NCBI GenBank assembly: GCA_004144865.1
Contig: SEAY01000014.1
Location: forward strand, 1-64,000
Direction: 5' to 3'
DNA length: 64,000 nt
Origin: Comamonadaceae bacterium
GTDB lineage: Bacteria > Pseudomonadota > Gammaproteobacteria > Burkholderiales > Burkholderiaceae_C
Shown piece by piece: positions 9,024 through 16,785 of this stretch. A program made the translations under genes and the position numbers. The stretch's first letter is position 1, and each line of letters begins with the position of its first letter. The notes under the pieces are model-generated. The model was given only the letters and a program-made list of their open reading frames with translations, searched no databases and was not told the origin of the DNA.

Positions 9024-10003
9024 TACGACAGAACCTCGGGGTTCAGCGGCGTGAGCGGCTTGCCGTTCACCAGGAAACCGATCAGGTTGTCCGCCGCGAG
9101 GTCCGCCATCGCCATGCGGGTCTGCACCGTGGCGCTCGCGATGTGCGGCGTGAGCACCACGTTCGGCACCGTCAGCAGGTCCGGGTGCACCTTCGGCTCC
9201 CCCTCGAACACGTCGATGCCGGCCGCCGCGATACGCCGGTCGCGCAAGGCCTGCGCCAGCGCCGCGTCGTCCACGATGCCGCCGCGCGCGATGTTCACCA
9301 GCGTCGCGGTGGGCTTCATCTGCGCCAGCTCCTTCGCGGCTATCGCGTGGTGCGATTCCGCCGAGTACGGCAGCACCAGCACCAGGTGGTCGGCCGTCTT
9401 CAGCAGCTCCTCCTTGGAAACGTAGCGCGCCTTGCACGCGGCCTCCAGGTCGGGCGAGAGGCGCGAGCGGTTGTGGTAGATGACGTTCATGCCGAAGCCG
9501 TGGGCGCCGCGCCTCGCGATGCCCTGCCCGATGCGGCCCATGCCCAGGATGCCCAGCGTGCTGCCGTGCACCTCGGCGCCAGCGAACATGTCGTAGCTCC
9601 ACTTGGTCCACTTGCCGGCACGCAGGTAATGCTCGCTCTCGGCGATCCGTCGGGCCGTCGCCATCATCAGCGCGAAGCCGAAGTCCGCGGTGGTCTCCGT
9701 CAGCACGTCGGGCGTGTTGGTGGCCAGCACCTTGCGCGCCGTCATCGCCGGCACGTCGAAGTTGTTGTAGCCCACCGCCATGTTGGCCACGATCTTCAGG
9801 CCGGGGCAGGCGGCCAGCACATCGGCGTCGATGCGCTCGCTGCCGGTGGTGAAGGCGCCGGCCTTGTCCTTCAGGCGGGCGACCAGCTCCTGCTTGCTGA
9901 AGACCTGGTCGTCCTGGTTGCTTTCCACTTCGAAATGCCGGGCGAGGCGGGCGAGGGTCTCCGGGAAGACGGCCCGGGCGACGAGGATGCGGGGTTGGGT
10001 CAT
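9023..10003 (-). CDS. D-2-hydroxyacid dehydrogenase (glyoxylate/hydroxypyruvate reductase type)
   Basis: A 326-residue NAD(P)H-dependent dehydrogenase of the D-isomer-specific family, resembling GhrB-type glyoxylate/hydroxypyruvate reductases. The cofactor motif is GILGMGRIGQGIARR (about 149-163). The catalytic Arg is in NIARGGIVDD, the Glu in DVFEGEP and the His in LTPHIASAT. Substrate choice within the family (glyoxylate, hydroxypyruvate or 2-ketogluconate) cannot be read from this. Start ATGA overlaps the stop of the nhaD-like gene by 4 bp, and its stop overlaps the rmuC GTG. Confidence 0.9.
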   Translation of the reverse strand: MTQPRILVARAVFPETLARLARHFEVESNQDDQVFSKQELVARLKDKAGAFTTGSERIDADVLAACPGLKIVANMAVGYNNFDVPAMTARKVLATNTPDVLTETTADFGFALMMATARRIAESEHYLRAGKWTKWSYDMFAGAEVHGSTLGILGMGRIGQGIARRGAHGFGMNVIYHNRSRLSPDLEAACKARYVSKEELLKTADHLVLVLPYSAESHHAIAAKELAQMKPTATLVNIARGGIVDDAALAQALRDRRIAAAGIDVFEGEPKVHPDLLTVPNVVLTPHIASATVQTRMAMADLAADNLIGFLVNGKPLTPLNPEVLS

Positions 10004-11412
10004 AGGAACCAGATGTAGGTCATGAGGAGGAACAGCGGCACGAGGATGACCACCGACCAGGCCATGTAGCCGAAGAAGCTGGGCATTTTGACACCGCGGT
10101 CCTCGGCGATGGACTTCACCATCAGGTTGGGCGCGTTGCCGATGTAGGTGTTGGCGCCCATGAACACGGCGCCGGCGGAGATCGCCGCGAGCACGGGGGC
10201 AAGCTGGTTCATCAGCACCTGCGGGTCGCCGCCGGCGGTGTTGAAGAACACCAGGTAGGTCGGCGCGTTGTCCAGGAAGGAGCTGAGCGCCCCCGTGGCC
10301 CAGAAGTACATCGCGGGATCCGGCGTGCCGTCCGCGCGCGTCACGGCCGCCACGATCGGGGCGAACGGTCCGTCCAACCCGGCGCGCAGCATGGCGATCA
10401 CCGGGATGATGGTCAGGAAGATGCCGGCGAAGAGCTTGGCCACCTCCTGCATCGGCGCCCAGGAGAACTGGTTGTCCTCGTGCACCTGCGCCGGCGTGAT
10501 GCGCAGCGAGAGGATGGTGATGAGGACCAGGCCGACGTCTCGCACCAGGCCGGGCAGCCCCACCGGGGTGCCGGCGACGTCGAAGCTCACCGGCGACTTC
10601 CAGAAGCCGCTCAGGAGCACGAGGCCCACGATGGCCCCGAGGAGCCAGAAATTACGGGCGCCGTCGAAGCCGATGGCCCGCGTGTCCGGCGTCGGGTCCT
10701 GCGGCCGCACCTCTTCGCGCCGGTGGTAGTACCACCAGTCCAGCGCATAGAACAGCACCAGCAGCGTGCCGACCAGGAACAGTGTTTCCGGGAAGATGTG
10801 GCGCACCGTCCAGAAGAACTCCACGCCCTTCAGGAAGCCCAGGAACAGCGGCGGATCCCCCAGCGGCGTGAGCGAGCCGCCCGCATTGGACACGATGAAG
10901 ATGAAGAAAACGACCACGTGCGCGCGGTGCTGCCGGTTGTCGTTGGCGCGGATCAGCGGCCGGATCAGCAGCATCGAGGCGCCGGTGGTGCCCATGAAGC
11001 TGGCGAGCACCGCGCCTATGGCCAGGATGGCCGTGTTGAGGCCCGGGCTGCCGTGCAGGTTGCCGCGGATGTAGATGCCGCCGGAGACGGCGAAAAGCGC
11101 CGTGAGCAGCAGCACGAAAGGGATGTACTCGGCCACGAGCGCATGCACGAAGGCGACGCCCGCGGTCGAAACGCCGAACAGCGCCGCGAAGGGGAGCAGG
11201 AAGGCCAGCGACCAGGCGGCGGTGATCTTGCCGTAGTGGTGGTGCCACACCCACGGCAGCAGCAACGGCATCAGCGCGATCGACAGCAGGATGCCGGCGA
11301 AGGGGATGCCCCAGGCGGGAGACAGCCGGGAACCATCGAATTCCGCCGCGCCCGCCACTTGCGGCAACAGCATCATCAAGCCGGCCAGCAGCGCCGGCCC
11401 GGGTTTCTTCAT
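10000..11412 (-). CDS. nhaD: NhaD-type sodium:proton antiporter
   Basis: A 470-residue protein with a likely cleavable or first membrane segment (residues 1-23, ending GAA) and about twelve further hydrophobic stretches. It shows the ion-transporter-superfamily features of NhaD/ArsB proteins: FMGTTGASMLLIRPL, FIVSNAGGSLTPLGDPPLFLG and FLDNAPTYLVFFN, the last two being the conserved polar membrane-embedded motifs. NhaD exchanges Na+ or Li+ for protons at the inner membrane. An AGGAG ribosome site precedes the ATG at 11412, whereas the in-frame region further upstream has no family similarity. It heads the four-gene minus-strand run ending with the MFS gene. Confidence 0.87.
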   Translation of the reverse strand: MKKPGPALLAGLMMLLPQVAGAAEFDGSRLSPAWGIPFAGILLSIALMPLLLPWVWHHHYGKITAAWSLAFLLPFAALFGVSTAGVAFVHALVAEYIPFVLLLTALFAVSGGIYIRGNLHGSPGLNTAILAIGAVLASFMGTTGASMLLIRPLIRANDNRQHRAHVVVFFIFIVSNAGGSLTPLGDPPLFLGFLKGVEFFWTVRHIFPETLFLVGTLLVLFYALDWWYYHRREEVRPQDPTPDTRAIGFDGARNFWLLGAIVGLVLLSGFWKSPVSFDVAGTPVGLPGLVRDVGLVLITILSLRITPAQVHEDNQFSWAPMQEVAKLFAGIFLTIIPVIAMLRAGLDGPFAPIVAAVTRADGTPDPAMYFWATGALSSFLDNAPTYLVFFNTAGGDPQVLMNQLAPVLAAISAGAVFMGANTYIGNAPNLMVKSIAEDRGVKMPSFFGYMAWSVVILVPLFLLMTYIWFL

Positions 11413-11597
11413 CGGGGTCTCCTCTGGCCGGCGCGCCGGCGCGGTTTCTTCTTGCAGGCCGCCGAGCATACCAATCGGGCGCGGGGGTAGGCGGCAGCCT
11501 ACCTGGCCTGCGGAGCGCTTCCTACCGGTTGAGCCACCGGTCCGCGCGACCATCCCGCCGCAGGAGCGCCCCCGGAAGGCGCCGCCGGGAGAAGACG

Positions 11598-11831
11598 ATG
11601 AACCAGGATCGCATCGAGGGCCGCTGGAAACAGCTCAAGGGCAAGGTGAAGGAACAGTGGGGCAAGCTGACCGAAGATGACCTGGACGTCATCGCGGGCC
11701 GGCGCGACCAGCTGCTCGGGCGCATCCAGCAGCGGCACGGCCTCGCCCGCGATGAGGCCGACCGGCAGGTGGGCGACTGGGAGCGCAGGAGCCCCGAGCA
11801 CCGGCTGGACGACAAGACGAAGTCGCGCTGA
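11598..11831 (+). CDS. CsbD family stress-response protein
   Basis: A 77-residue, very hydrophilic protein with the CsbD signature MNQDRIEGRWKQLKGKVKEQWGKLTEDD at the start. CsbD-like proteins are small, abundant, general-stress proteins of unknown molecular role. It is followed after 10 bp by a secreted cysteine-repeat protein and may be co-transcribed with it. Length and start match the family exactly. Confidence 0.92.
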   Translation: MNQDRIEGRWKQLKGKVKEQWGKLTEDDLDVIAGRRDQLLGRIQQRHGLARDEADRQVGDWERRSPEHRLDDKTKSR

Positions 11832-11841
11832 GGACGCCGCC

Positions 11842-12420
11842 ATGCACCAGATCCGGATGTCCGCCCTCGCCGCCCTCGCTGCGCTCTTCGCCGCCGGCGC
11901 CCAGGCCGCGCCCCTGCTGTCGAAGCAGGAGATCCAGGCCCACCAGGTCCGCATCGAGGAGCAGTACGACACCGCACAGGCGCGCTGCCGCCGCGTGCAG
12001 GGCCCTGCCCGCGAGCTGTGCAACGAACAGGCGCGCAGCGAGCGCGACATCCAGTCGGCCGAACTGCAGATGCAGGCCGAACCCACGCCGGAGAACGACC
12101 ACAAACTGCGCCTGGCCAAGGCGGAAGCCGCCTACTCCATCGCGCTCGTGAAGTGCAAGCCGCTGGACGGCGCGGCACGTTCGGTGTGCCGCAGCGACGC
12201 GAAGCGGGTGTTCGAGGACGCGCGGGCGGAAGCGAAGCTGCAGGGCGAAGTCGCCGCGCAGTCGCTGCGTTCGGAAGGCATCGTGCGCGTGCGCACCGCG
12301 GAGGCCGAGCGCGCTGCGGAGACGCAATACAACGCGGCCCGGGAGCGGTGCGGGGCGCTGCCGCCGGAAGGCCGGGCGAACTGCCTGCAGGATGCGAAGC
12401 AGCGGTTCGGGAAGATGTGA
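11842..12420 (+). CDS. Secreted hypothetical protein with three paired-cysteine repeats
   Basis: A 192-residue protein I cannot assign to a named family. Residues 1-22 are a clear Sec signal peptide (MHQIRMSALAALAALFAAGAQA, cleavage after AQA). The mature part is alpha-helical and charged, with three spaced units in which two cysteines lie nine or ten residues apart (RCRRVQGPARELC, KCKPLDGAARSVC, RCGALPPEGRANC), each followed by a basic helix. The units are about 60 and 70-100 residues apart. Six cysteines in three pairs in a periplasmic protein suggest three local disulfides. It lies 10 bp after the CsbD gene. Confidence 0.75.
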   Translation: MHQIRMSALAALAALFAAGAQAAPLLSKQEIQAHQVRIEEQYDTAQARCRRVQGPARELCNEQARSERDIQSAELQMQAEPTPENDHKLRLAKAEAAYSIALVKCKPLDGAARSVCRSDAKRVFEDARAEAKLQGEVAAQSLRSEGIVRVRTAEAERAAETQYNAARERCGALPPEGRANCLQDAKQRFGKM

Positions 12421-12430
12421 CTGGGTGTGG

Positions 12431-12524
12431 ATTGCGGAGCCTGCCCCGGACCTGATCCGGGGTCAAGCCCGCAATGACAAGTCATCGCCCGTAGCCCGTA
12501 GGGTGGGCAGCTGCGCTGCCCACC
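12431..12524. repeat. Dispersed palindromic repeat, family B copy, plus adjacent hairpin
   Basis: Positions 12431-12480 carry a REP-like sequence built on CCCCGGACCTGATCCGGGG. The same 50-bp unit occurs in inverted orientation at 20581-20630. Positions 12502-12524 form a separate 9-bp hairpin (GGTGGGCAG/CTGCCCACC) just beyond the nitroreductase stop. It may end transcription of that operon but has no T-tract. Confidence 0.75.
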
Positions 12525-12527
12525 ACG

Positions 12528-13256
12528 TCACTCCACCCAGTGCGTGAAGCTGCTGGCCGGCTCGCGCGGCGTGTGGAAGCCGTTCACCTTCGCATCCACG
12601 TCGGCGTAGCCCAGCGACATGCCGCATACCAGCATCTCCTCGGTCCCCGCGCCGATGTGCGGCAGGATGATGCGCGCATAGCCGTTCCATGCCGCCTGCG
12701 GGCAGGTGTGCAGGCCGCGGGCACGCGCGGCCACCATGATGTTCTGCAGGAACATGCCGTAGTCCATCAGCGAACCGCGGCCCAGCACGCGGTCGATGGT
12801 GAACATGAGCCCCACCGGCGCGTCGAAGAACCGGAAGTTGCGCTGGTGCTGCGCATGCATCTTGTCCTTCTCGCCCTTCGCGATGCCCAGCAGGCCGTAG
12901 AGGCCCCACCCGTTCTCGCGGCGCCGGTCGATGTACGGCGACACCCACTTCGTCGGGTAGTACTCGTACTCCTCCTGGTATTCCGCTGCCAGCGAGGGAT
13001 CGGCGTAGACCGCATCGTGGGCCGCGCAGACCTTTCCGACCAGCGCATCGCGTTGGGCGCCCTGCAGCACGTACACGCGCCAGGGCTGCGTGTTGGTGCC
13101 CGAGGGCGCCCGGCTCGCGACCGCCAGGATCTCCTCGATCACCGCGCGCGGCACCTCGCGCTCGCGGTGGAAGGCGCGGCAGGAGAAGCGGCTGGTGATC
13201 GCGTCATCCACGCTGCCGCCATCGGCCACCACGGTGGCCACCTGGGAAACGGTCAT
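12528..13256 (-). CDS. Nitroreductase family protein (FMN-dependent)
   Basis: A 242-residue FMN-dependent oxidoreductase. The N-terminal SRFSCRAFHREREVP (about 22-36) and SRAPSGTNTQPWRVYVL (about 48-64) are the FMN-phosphate and isoalloxazine contact motifs of the NfsB/nitrobenzoate-reductase type. The C-terminal half has the family glycine-rich turn VCGMSLGYAD. Such enzymes reduce nitroaromatics or quinones with NAD(P)H; the substrate is not evident here. Its ATG overlaps the stop of the thioesterase gene by 4 bp, and it is the last gene of a three-gene operon. Confidence 0.88.
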   Translation of the reverse strand: MTVSQVATVVADGGSVDDAITSRFSCRAFHREREVPRAVIEEILAVASRAPSGTNTQPWRVYVLQGAQRDALVGKVCAAHDAVYADPSLAAEYQEEYEYYPTKWVSPYIDRRRENGWGLYGLLGIAKGEKDKMHAQHQRNFRFFDAPVGLMFTIDRVLGRGSLMDYGMFLQNIMVAARARGLHTCPQAAWNGYARIILPHIGAGTEEMLVCGMSLGYADVDAKVNGFHTPREPASSFTHWVE

Positions 13257-13699
13257 TGGAGTGCCTCCAGCACTTTCTTCAGGGGCGCCGGCAGCTCGGT
13301 GGGGCGGCGCGTCACGCGGTCCACGTACACGTGGACGAAATGGCCCTTGGCGGCCGTCAGCGGTTCGCCCTGCACGAAGAGCCCCACCTCGTAGCGCACG
13401 CTGGACTTGCCGACCTTCGCCACGCGCAGCCCGGCTTCGACCACCTGCGGGAACGCCAGGGGGGCGAAGTAGTTGCACTGCGTCTCGATCACCAGGCCTA
13501 TGGTCTGGCCGTGCTCGATGTCCAGCACGCCCTGCTCGATGAGGTGCGCATTCACCACGGTGTCGAACCAGCTGTAGTAGACGACGTTGTTGACGTGCCC
13601 GTAGGCATCGTTGTCCATCCAGCGGGTGGTGATGGTGCGGAAGGCCTTGTAGCCGCCGCGCCCCTCCGGCTGCGGCTTGGGCGGTGTGGGTTCGCTCAT
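13253..13699 (-). CDS. Acyl-CoA thioesterase, 4HBT (YbgC/FcbC) hot-dog family
   Basis: A 148-residue single hot-dog domain. The catalytic signature TRWMDNDAYGHVNNVVYYSWFD (about 25-46) places the nucleophile-activating Asp and the HVNN loop as in 4-hydroxybenzoyl-CoA thioesterases, and the central helix follows. It hydrolyses an acyl- or aroyl-CoA in the cytoplasm; substrate unknown. Overlaps of 4 bp on both sides join it to the deacetylase upstream and the nitroreductase downstream. Confidence 0.88.
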   Translation of the reverse strand: MSEPTPPKPQPEGRGGYKAFRTITTRWMDNDAYGHVNNVVYYSWFDTVVNAHLIEQGVLDIEHGQTIGLVIETQCNYFAPLAFPQVVEAGLRVAKVGKSSVRYEVGLFVQGEPLTAAKGHFVHVYVDRVTRRPTELPAPLKKVLEALQ

Positions 13700-14625
13700 C
13701 GCGGGCGATTGTGCCAGCGGCGCGCATAGCCAGCGGCCGCGGCGAAGGTGTTCACCTGCACCTGCACCGTGTCCTCGATGCGCCGGCCGTAGCCGCCGGC
13801 CATGGCGAAGGCCAGCGGCAGCCCGCGCTGCCAGGCCCAGTCGAAGACGCGCCGGTCGCGCGCCTCCAGGCCGTCCCAGGTGAGCTTCAGCCGCCCGAGG
13901 CGGTCGCCCTCGTGCGGGTCGGCGCCGGCGAGGTAGATCACGAAGCCGGGATCGAAGCGGTGCGAGAGTTCCTCCAGCGCGCCTTCCAGCGCCTGGAGGT
14001 AGGCGTCGTCCCCCGTGCCGTCCGGAAGGTCGATGTCGAGGTCGCTCGCCTCCTTGCGGAAAGGGAAGTTCTTCTGCCCGTGCAGCGACAGCGTGAAGAC
14101 GGTGGGATCGTCGCGGAAGATGCGCGCGGTGCCGTTGCCCTGGTGCACGTCGAGGTCGACGATCGCCACCTTCAGCGGCGGGCGGCGCTGGCGGCCGTGC
14201 TCCGCCTGCAGCAGGCGCGCCGCGACGGCGGCATCATTGAACACGCAGAAGCCACCGCCCCTGTCGGGATAGGCGTGGTGCGTGCCGCCGGCGATGTTGG
14301 CCGCCACGCCTTCCTGCTGGGCCGCCCGGCAGGCGGCGATGGTCGCGCCGACCGAGCGGCGGGCCCGTTCCGCCATCGCCGTGCTCCAGGGAAAGCCGAT
14401 CTCGCGCATCAGCTTGGCGTCCACGCTGCCGTCGCTGATCCCCTGGATGTAGCCCGGCGCGTGGACCAGGGCGAGCTGCCCATCCGTGGCCGGCTCGGCC
14501 CGCAACAGGCGGATCGACGGGATTTCGGCGGCGATCCGGTCGCGCAGCAGCCGGTATTTCTCCATGGGGAAGCGGTGGCCGGGCGGCAGCGGCAGCACGA
14601 ACTGGTCGGCGTAGAACACCTGCAT
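13696..14625 (-). CDS. Histone deacetylase family protein (class II-like / acetylpolyamine amidohydrolase type)
   Basis: A 309-residue zinc-dependent deacetylase. Recognisable elements in order are HRFPMEKY (about 17-24), the catalytic His pair GGTHHA (about 112-117), the Zn ligands in DLDVHQGNGT (about 157-166) and AGADPHEGDRLG (about 230-241), and the glycine-rich MAGGYG near the end. Bacterial members act on acetylated small amines or acetyl-lysine. The start at 14625 gives the family N-terminus (FYADQFVLPLPPGH). It is the first gene of the operon with the thioesterase and nitroreductase. The region upstream carries the palindromic element 14652-14929. Confidence 0.9.
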   Translation of the reverse strand: MQVFYADQFVLPLPPGHRFPMEKYRLLRDRIAAEIPSIRLLRAEPATDGQLALVHAPGYIQGISDGSVDAKLMREIGFPWSTAMAERARRSVGATIAACRAAQQEGVAANIAGGTHHAYPDRGGGFCVFNDAAVAARLLQAEHGRQRRPPLKVAIVDLDVHQGNGTARIFRDDPTVFTLSLHGQKNFPFRKEASDLDIDLPDGTGDDAYLQALEGALEELSHRFDPGFVIYLAGADPHEGDRLGRLKLTWDGLEARDRRVFDWAWQRGLPLAFAMAGGYGRRIEDTVQVQVNTFAAAAGYARRWHNRPR

Positions 14626-14651
14626 GACGGCATTGTCCGGCCCGCCCGGGG

Positions 14652-14929
14652 CTAGGAGCCTGCGCGGCAGAGAAACGGGTCTGCGCCGGTGCCTGGAATC
14701 GTGTCAGGCTAGGCGTAGCCGACGCCGTGTAGTTCATCTCCACAAGGAGGCTGCAACGACGCCTGGCGCGATTGCAGGCACCGGCCCGAAGGGTAGGGCC
14801 TGCAAGGGGGCGTATGCGTCGTTGCGAAAACGGGTCAAGCCGGGGCCAGGCTTGACCCGTTTCCGCGCCTAGCCTCCACCCCCTTGCAGGCCCAACGCAG
14901 ACCCGTTTCTCTGCCGCGCAGGCTCCTAG
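14652..14929. repeat. 278-bp non-coding palindromic element with 34-bp perfect terminal inverted repeats
   Basis: The ends 14652-14685 and 14896-14929 are perfect inverted copies over 34 bp, starting with CTAGGAGCCTGCGCGGCAGA. Inside are further perfect inverted pairs: 14686-14695 with 14775-14784, 14706-14715 with 14866-14875, 14753-14762 with 14816-14825, 14796-14810 with 14879-14893, and a 14-bp hairpin 14828-14841/14849-14862 with a 7-base loop. No convincing gene lies inside. It occupies most of the 441-bp gap between the deacetylase and the phasin. It could be a miniature inverted-repeat element or a structured RNA; it is not a simple terminator. Confidence 0.85.
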
Positions 14930-14943
14930 GGCGCCGCGTCTAA

Positions 14944-14960
14944 TTGCTGCAACGCAGCAA
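14944..14960. promoter_or_regulatory. Palindromic operator upstream of the phasin gene (PhaR-like candidate)
   Basis: TTGCTGC-AAC-GCAGCAA is a perfect 7-bp dyad just before the -35 box. A related half-matching sequence, TGCTGCACTGCAACA, lies at 15003-15017 around the expected transcript start. TGC-rich palindromes of this kind are bound by the polyhydroxyalkanoate repressor PhaR upstream of phasin genes; the assignment here is inference from motif and gene. Confidence 0.6.
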
Positions 14961-14967
14961 AAACCGC

Positions 14968-14995
14968 TTGCATTGGACGGAGGCGCCCTTATACT
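14968..14995 (+). promoter_or_regulatory. Sigma-70 promoter of the phasin gene
   Basis: TTGCAT and TATACT are separated by 16 bp, about 70 bp before the phasin start codon, between two TGC-rich operator candidates. Confidence 0.7.
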
Positions 14996-15066
14996 TCCTT
15001 CATGCTGCACTGCAACATCGGTTCAGGGCAGCGAAAGCAGCCCCACCCCACACCGGAGATATCGAC

Positions 15067-15621
15067 ATGCTGACCCCTGAACAACTGCTGGCCGTCCAGA
15101 AATCCAACATCGAAACCCTGTTCGGCCTGACCACCAAGGCCTTCGAGGGCGTCGAGAAGCTCATCGAGCTGAACGTCACGGCCACCAAGGCCGCGCTGGC
15201 CGAAGCCGCCGAAACCACCCAGTCCCTCCTCGCCGTCAAGGACGCGCAGGAACTGCTGGCCCTGCAGGCCGCCCTGTTCCAGCCCCTGGCCGAGAAGACC
15301 GCCGCCTACGGCCGCCACGTGTACGACATCACGTCCGTGACCGGTGCCGAGTTCGGCAAGAACTTCGAAGGCCAAGTCGCCGACGCCCAGAAGAAGTTCC
15401 TGGCCGTGGTGGACAACGCCGCCCGCAACGCTCCCGCCGGTTCCGAAACCGCCGTGGCCGTGTTCAAGAGCGCCGTTGCCGCCGGCAACAACGCCCTGGA
15501 GTCCGTGCAGAAGGCCGTCAAGCAGGCCGCCGACGTGGCCGAAGCGAACTTCAACGCCGTCGCCAACACGGCCGTGAACGCCAGCAAGACCGCTCCCCGC
15601 GCCAAGCGCGCCGCGGCCTGA
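15067..15621 (+). CDS. phaP: Phasin family protein (PhaP-like)
   Basis: Phasins coat polyhydroxyalkanoate granules and control their size and number. The 184-residue product is almost entirely amphipathic helix, rich in Ala and Lys, without signal peptide or membrane segment. It begins [22 protein letters not shown] as in the Burkholderiales phasin family and ends in the usual Ala/Lys-rich tail (PRAKRAAA). The start at 15067 has a GGAGAT ribosome site. The upstream region has a strong promoter and TGC-rich palindromes, so control by the PHA repressor PhaR is likely. No PHA synthase gene is in the window. Confidence 0.93.
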   Translation: MLTPEQLLAVQKSNIETLFGLTTKAFEGVEKLIELNVTATKAALAEAAETTQSLLAVKDAQELLALQAALFQPLAEKTAAYGRHVYDITSVTGAEFGKNFEGQVADAQKKFLAVVDNAARNAPAGSETAVAVFKSAVAAGNNALESVQKAVKQAADVAEANFNAVANTAVNASKTAPRAKRAAA

Positions 15622-15774
15622 GTCCTTGCATTGCGGGTTCCTGACGCCGATTCACCGGCGCAGGAACTCCGCACTTAAGCTGGCATCCATCCGATACCTC
15701 CGGGACGAAACGAGAGTTTCTTTCAGGTTGTCTCCTCGGGTCCTTTCGATACCTACGGGTACAGGGATCCCTTA

Positions 15775-15805
15775 AGCCTCCAGTCGCAAGACTGGAGGCT
15801 TTTTT
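15775..15805. terminator. Intrinsic terminator after the phasin gene
   Basis: AGCCTCCAGTC/GACTGGAGGCT with a GCAA loop is followed by six T residues. The stem is 11 bp and perfect. On the opposite strand it lies just past the patatin stop codon, so it may serve both convergent genes. The preceding 150 bp after the phasin stop hold another weak hairpin and no gene. Confidence 0.9.
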
Positions 15806-16695
15806 CATTGCGCCTTCTCCATGGCCGCCTTGAGTTGCGGCAGCGCGGCCTGCATCGCCGCCCGCCCTGCATCGATCGCCCGGCGCTTGCCGGCGAAATC
15901 CCCGCTGCCCATGCCGGTGAGCGCGGGGCGCACGACCAGGTCGGCGTCGCGCAGTTCCCAGCTGTTGATGCTGCGGCCCATGATCGCGAAGGTCTGCAGC
16001 AGGATCTGCAGCGGGTCGCCCGAGGGATTGCCTTCCGGCGCGCTGGAGATGTCCACCGCGATCACGAAGTCCGCGCCCATCTCGCGCGTGTAGCGCACCG
16101 GCACGGGCGAAACCAGCCCGCCGTCGACGTACTCGCGGTTGTTGATGCGCACCGGCAGGAACACGGCCGGCACGGCGCTGGAGGCGCGCACGGCCGTGCC
16201 GGTGTCACCGCGGCGGAACAGGATGCCCTGCCCCGACTGCAGGTCGGTGGCGACGATGCCCAGCGGCAGCGCCATGTTCTCGATCAGGCGGTTGCCGACC
16301 TGCGTGTTGACGTAGCGCGCGAGCGCCTCGCCGCGCAGCACCCCACGGCTGAAGAGCGGCAGCGTCCAGTCGGCGAAGGCGGCCTCGTCCATGCTGACGG
16401 CCACCGACTGCAGCTGCTGGCCGTTGCGGCCGCTGGCATAGAGGGCCGCGACCAGGCTCCCGGCGGACGTGCCGACCACGACCGAAGGCTTGATGCCCGC
16501 CTCCTCCAGCACCTGGATCACGCCCACGTGGGCGAACCCGCGCGCCGCCCCGCCGCCCAGCGCCAGCCCGACGCGCGGCGGCGGCTTGGGCGCGGCGACG
16601 GGCGCCGGAACCACCGGGACGTCCGGCGGCTTGGGCAGGGGCGAGGCGCAGGCGGCCAGCAGGCCGGCCGTGACGCAGATCAAGCCACGGCGCAT
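15805..16695 (-). CDS. Patatin-like phospholipase, lipoprotein
   Basis: A 296-residue serine lipase of the RssA/patatin group. It starts with a lipoprotein signal (MRRGLICVTAGLLAAC, lipid-modified Cys at 16) and a proline-rich linker. The patatin domain has the oxyanion glycine motif ALGGGAARGFAHVG (about 58-71), the nucleophile elbow GTSAGS (about 94-99) and the catalytic Asp in DGG (about 207). It therefore acts at the envelope on lipid esters. The frame continues to an ATG at 16740, but the 16695 start gives the canonical lipobox and keeps the Fur-like site outside the gene. It is divergent from the iron-binding protein gene. Confidence 0.88.
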   Translation of the reverse strand: MRRGLICVTAGLLAACASPLPKPPDVPVVPAPVAAPKPPPRVGLALGGGAARGFAHVGVIQVLEEAGIKPSVVVGTSAGSLVAALYASGRNGQQLQSVAVSMDEAAFADWTLPLFSRGVLRGEALARYVNTQVGNRLIENMALPLGIVATDLQSGQGILFRRGDTGTAVRASSAVPAVFLPVRINNREYVDGGLVSPVPVRYTREMGADFVIAVDISSAPEGNPSGDPLQILLQTFAIMGRSINSWELRDADLVVRPALTGMGSGDFAGKRRAIDAGRAAMQAALPQLKAAMEKAQ

Positions 16696-16711
16696 TCCGG
16701 CGCCAAATTGA

Positions 16712-16731
16712 TTAAGAATGATTCGCGTTTG
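16712..16731. promoter_or_regulatory. Candidate Fur box between the patatin and iron-binding protein genes
   Basis: The AT-rich stretch TTAAGAATGATTCGCGTTTG stands out in very GC-rich sequence and resembles proteobacterial Fur sites of the AATGATTCGC type. It lies about 55 bp before an FbpA-like gene, the expected target. The match is by eye only. Confidence 0.55.
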
Positions 16732-16785
16732 TTTTATCATGCAGGCTGTCAAGAACCCCGTACCGCCATCCAAGGAACCACCGGA

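Noticed and set aside
14652-14929. Simple transcription terminator or tRNA-like gene
   Set aside because: The element is far larger than a terminator, has no T-tract at the stem ends, and shows no tRNA anticodon arm or TPsiC motif.
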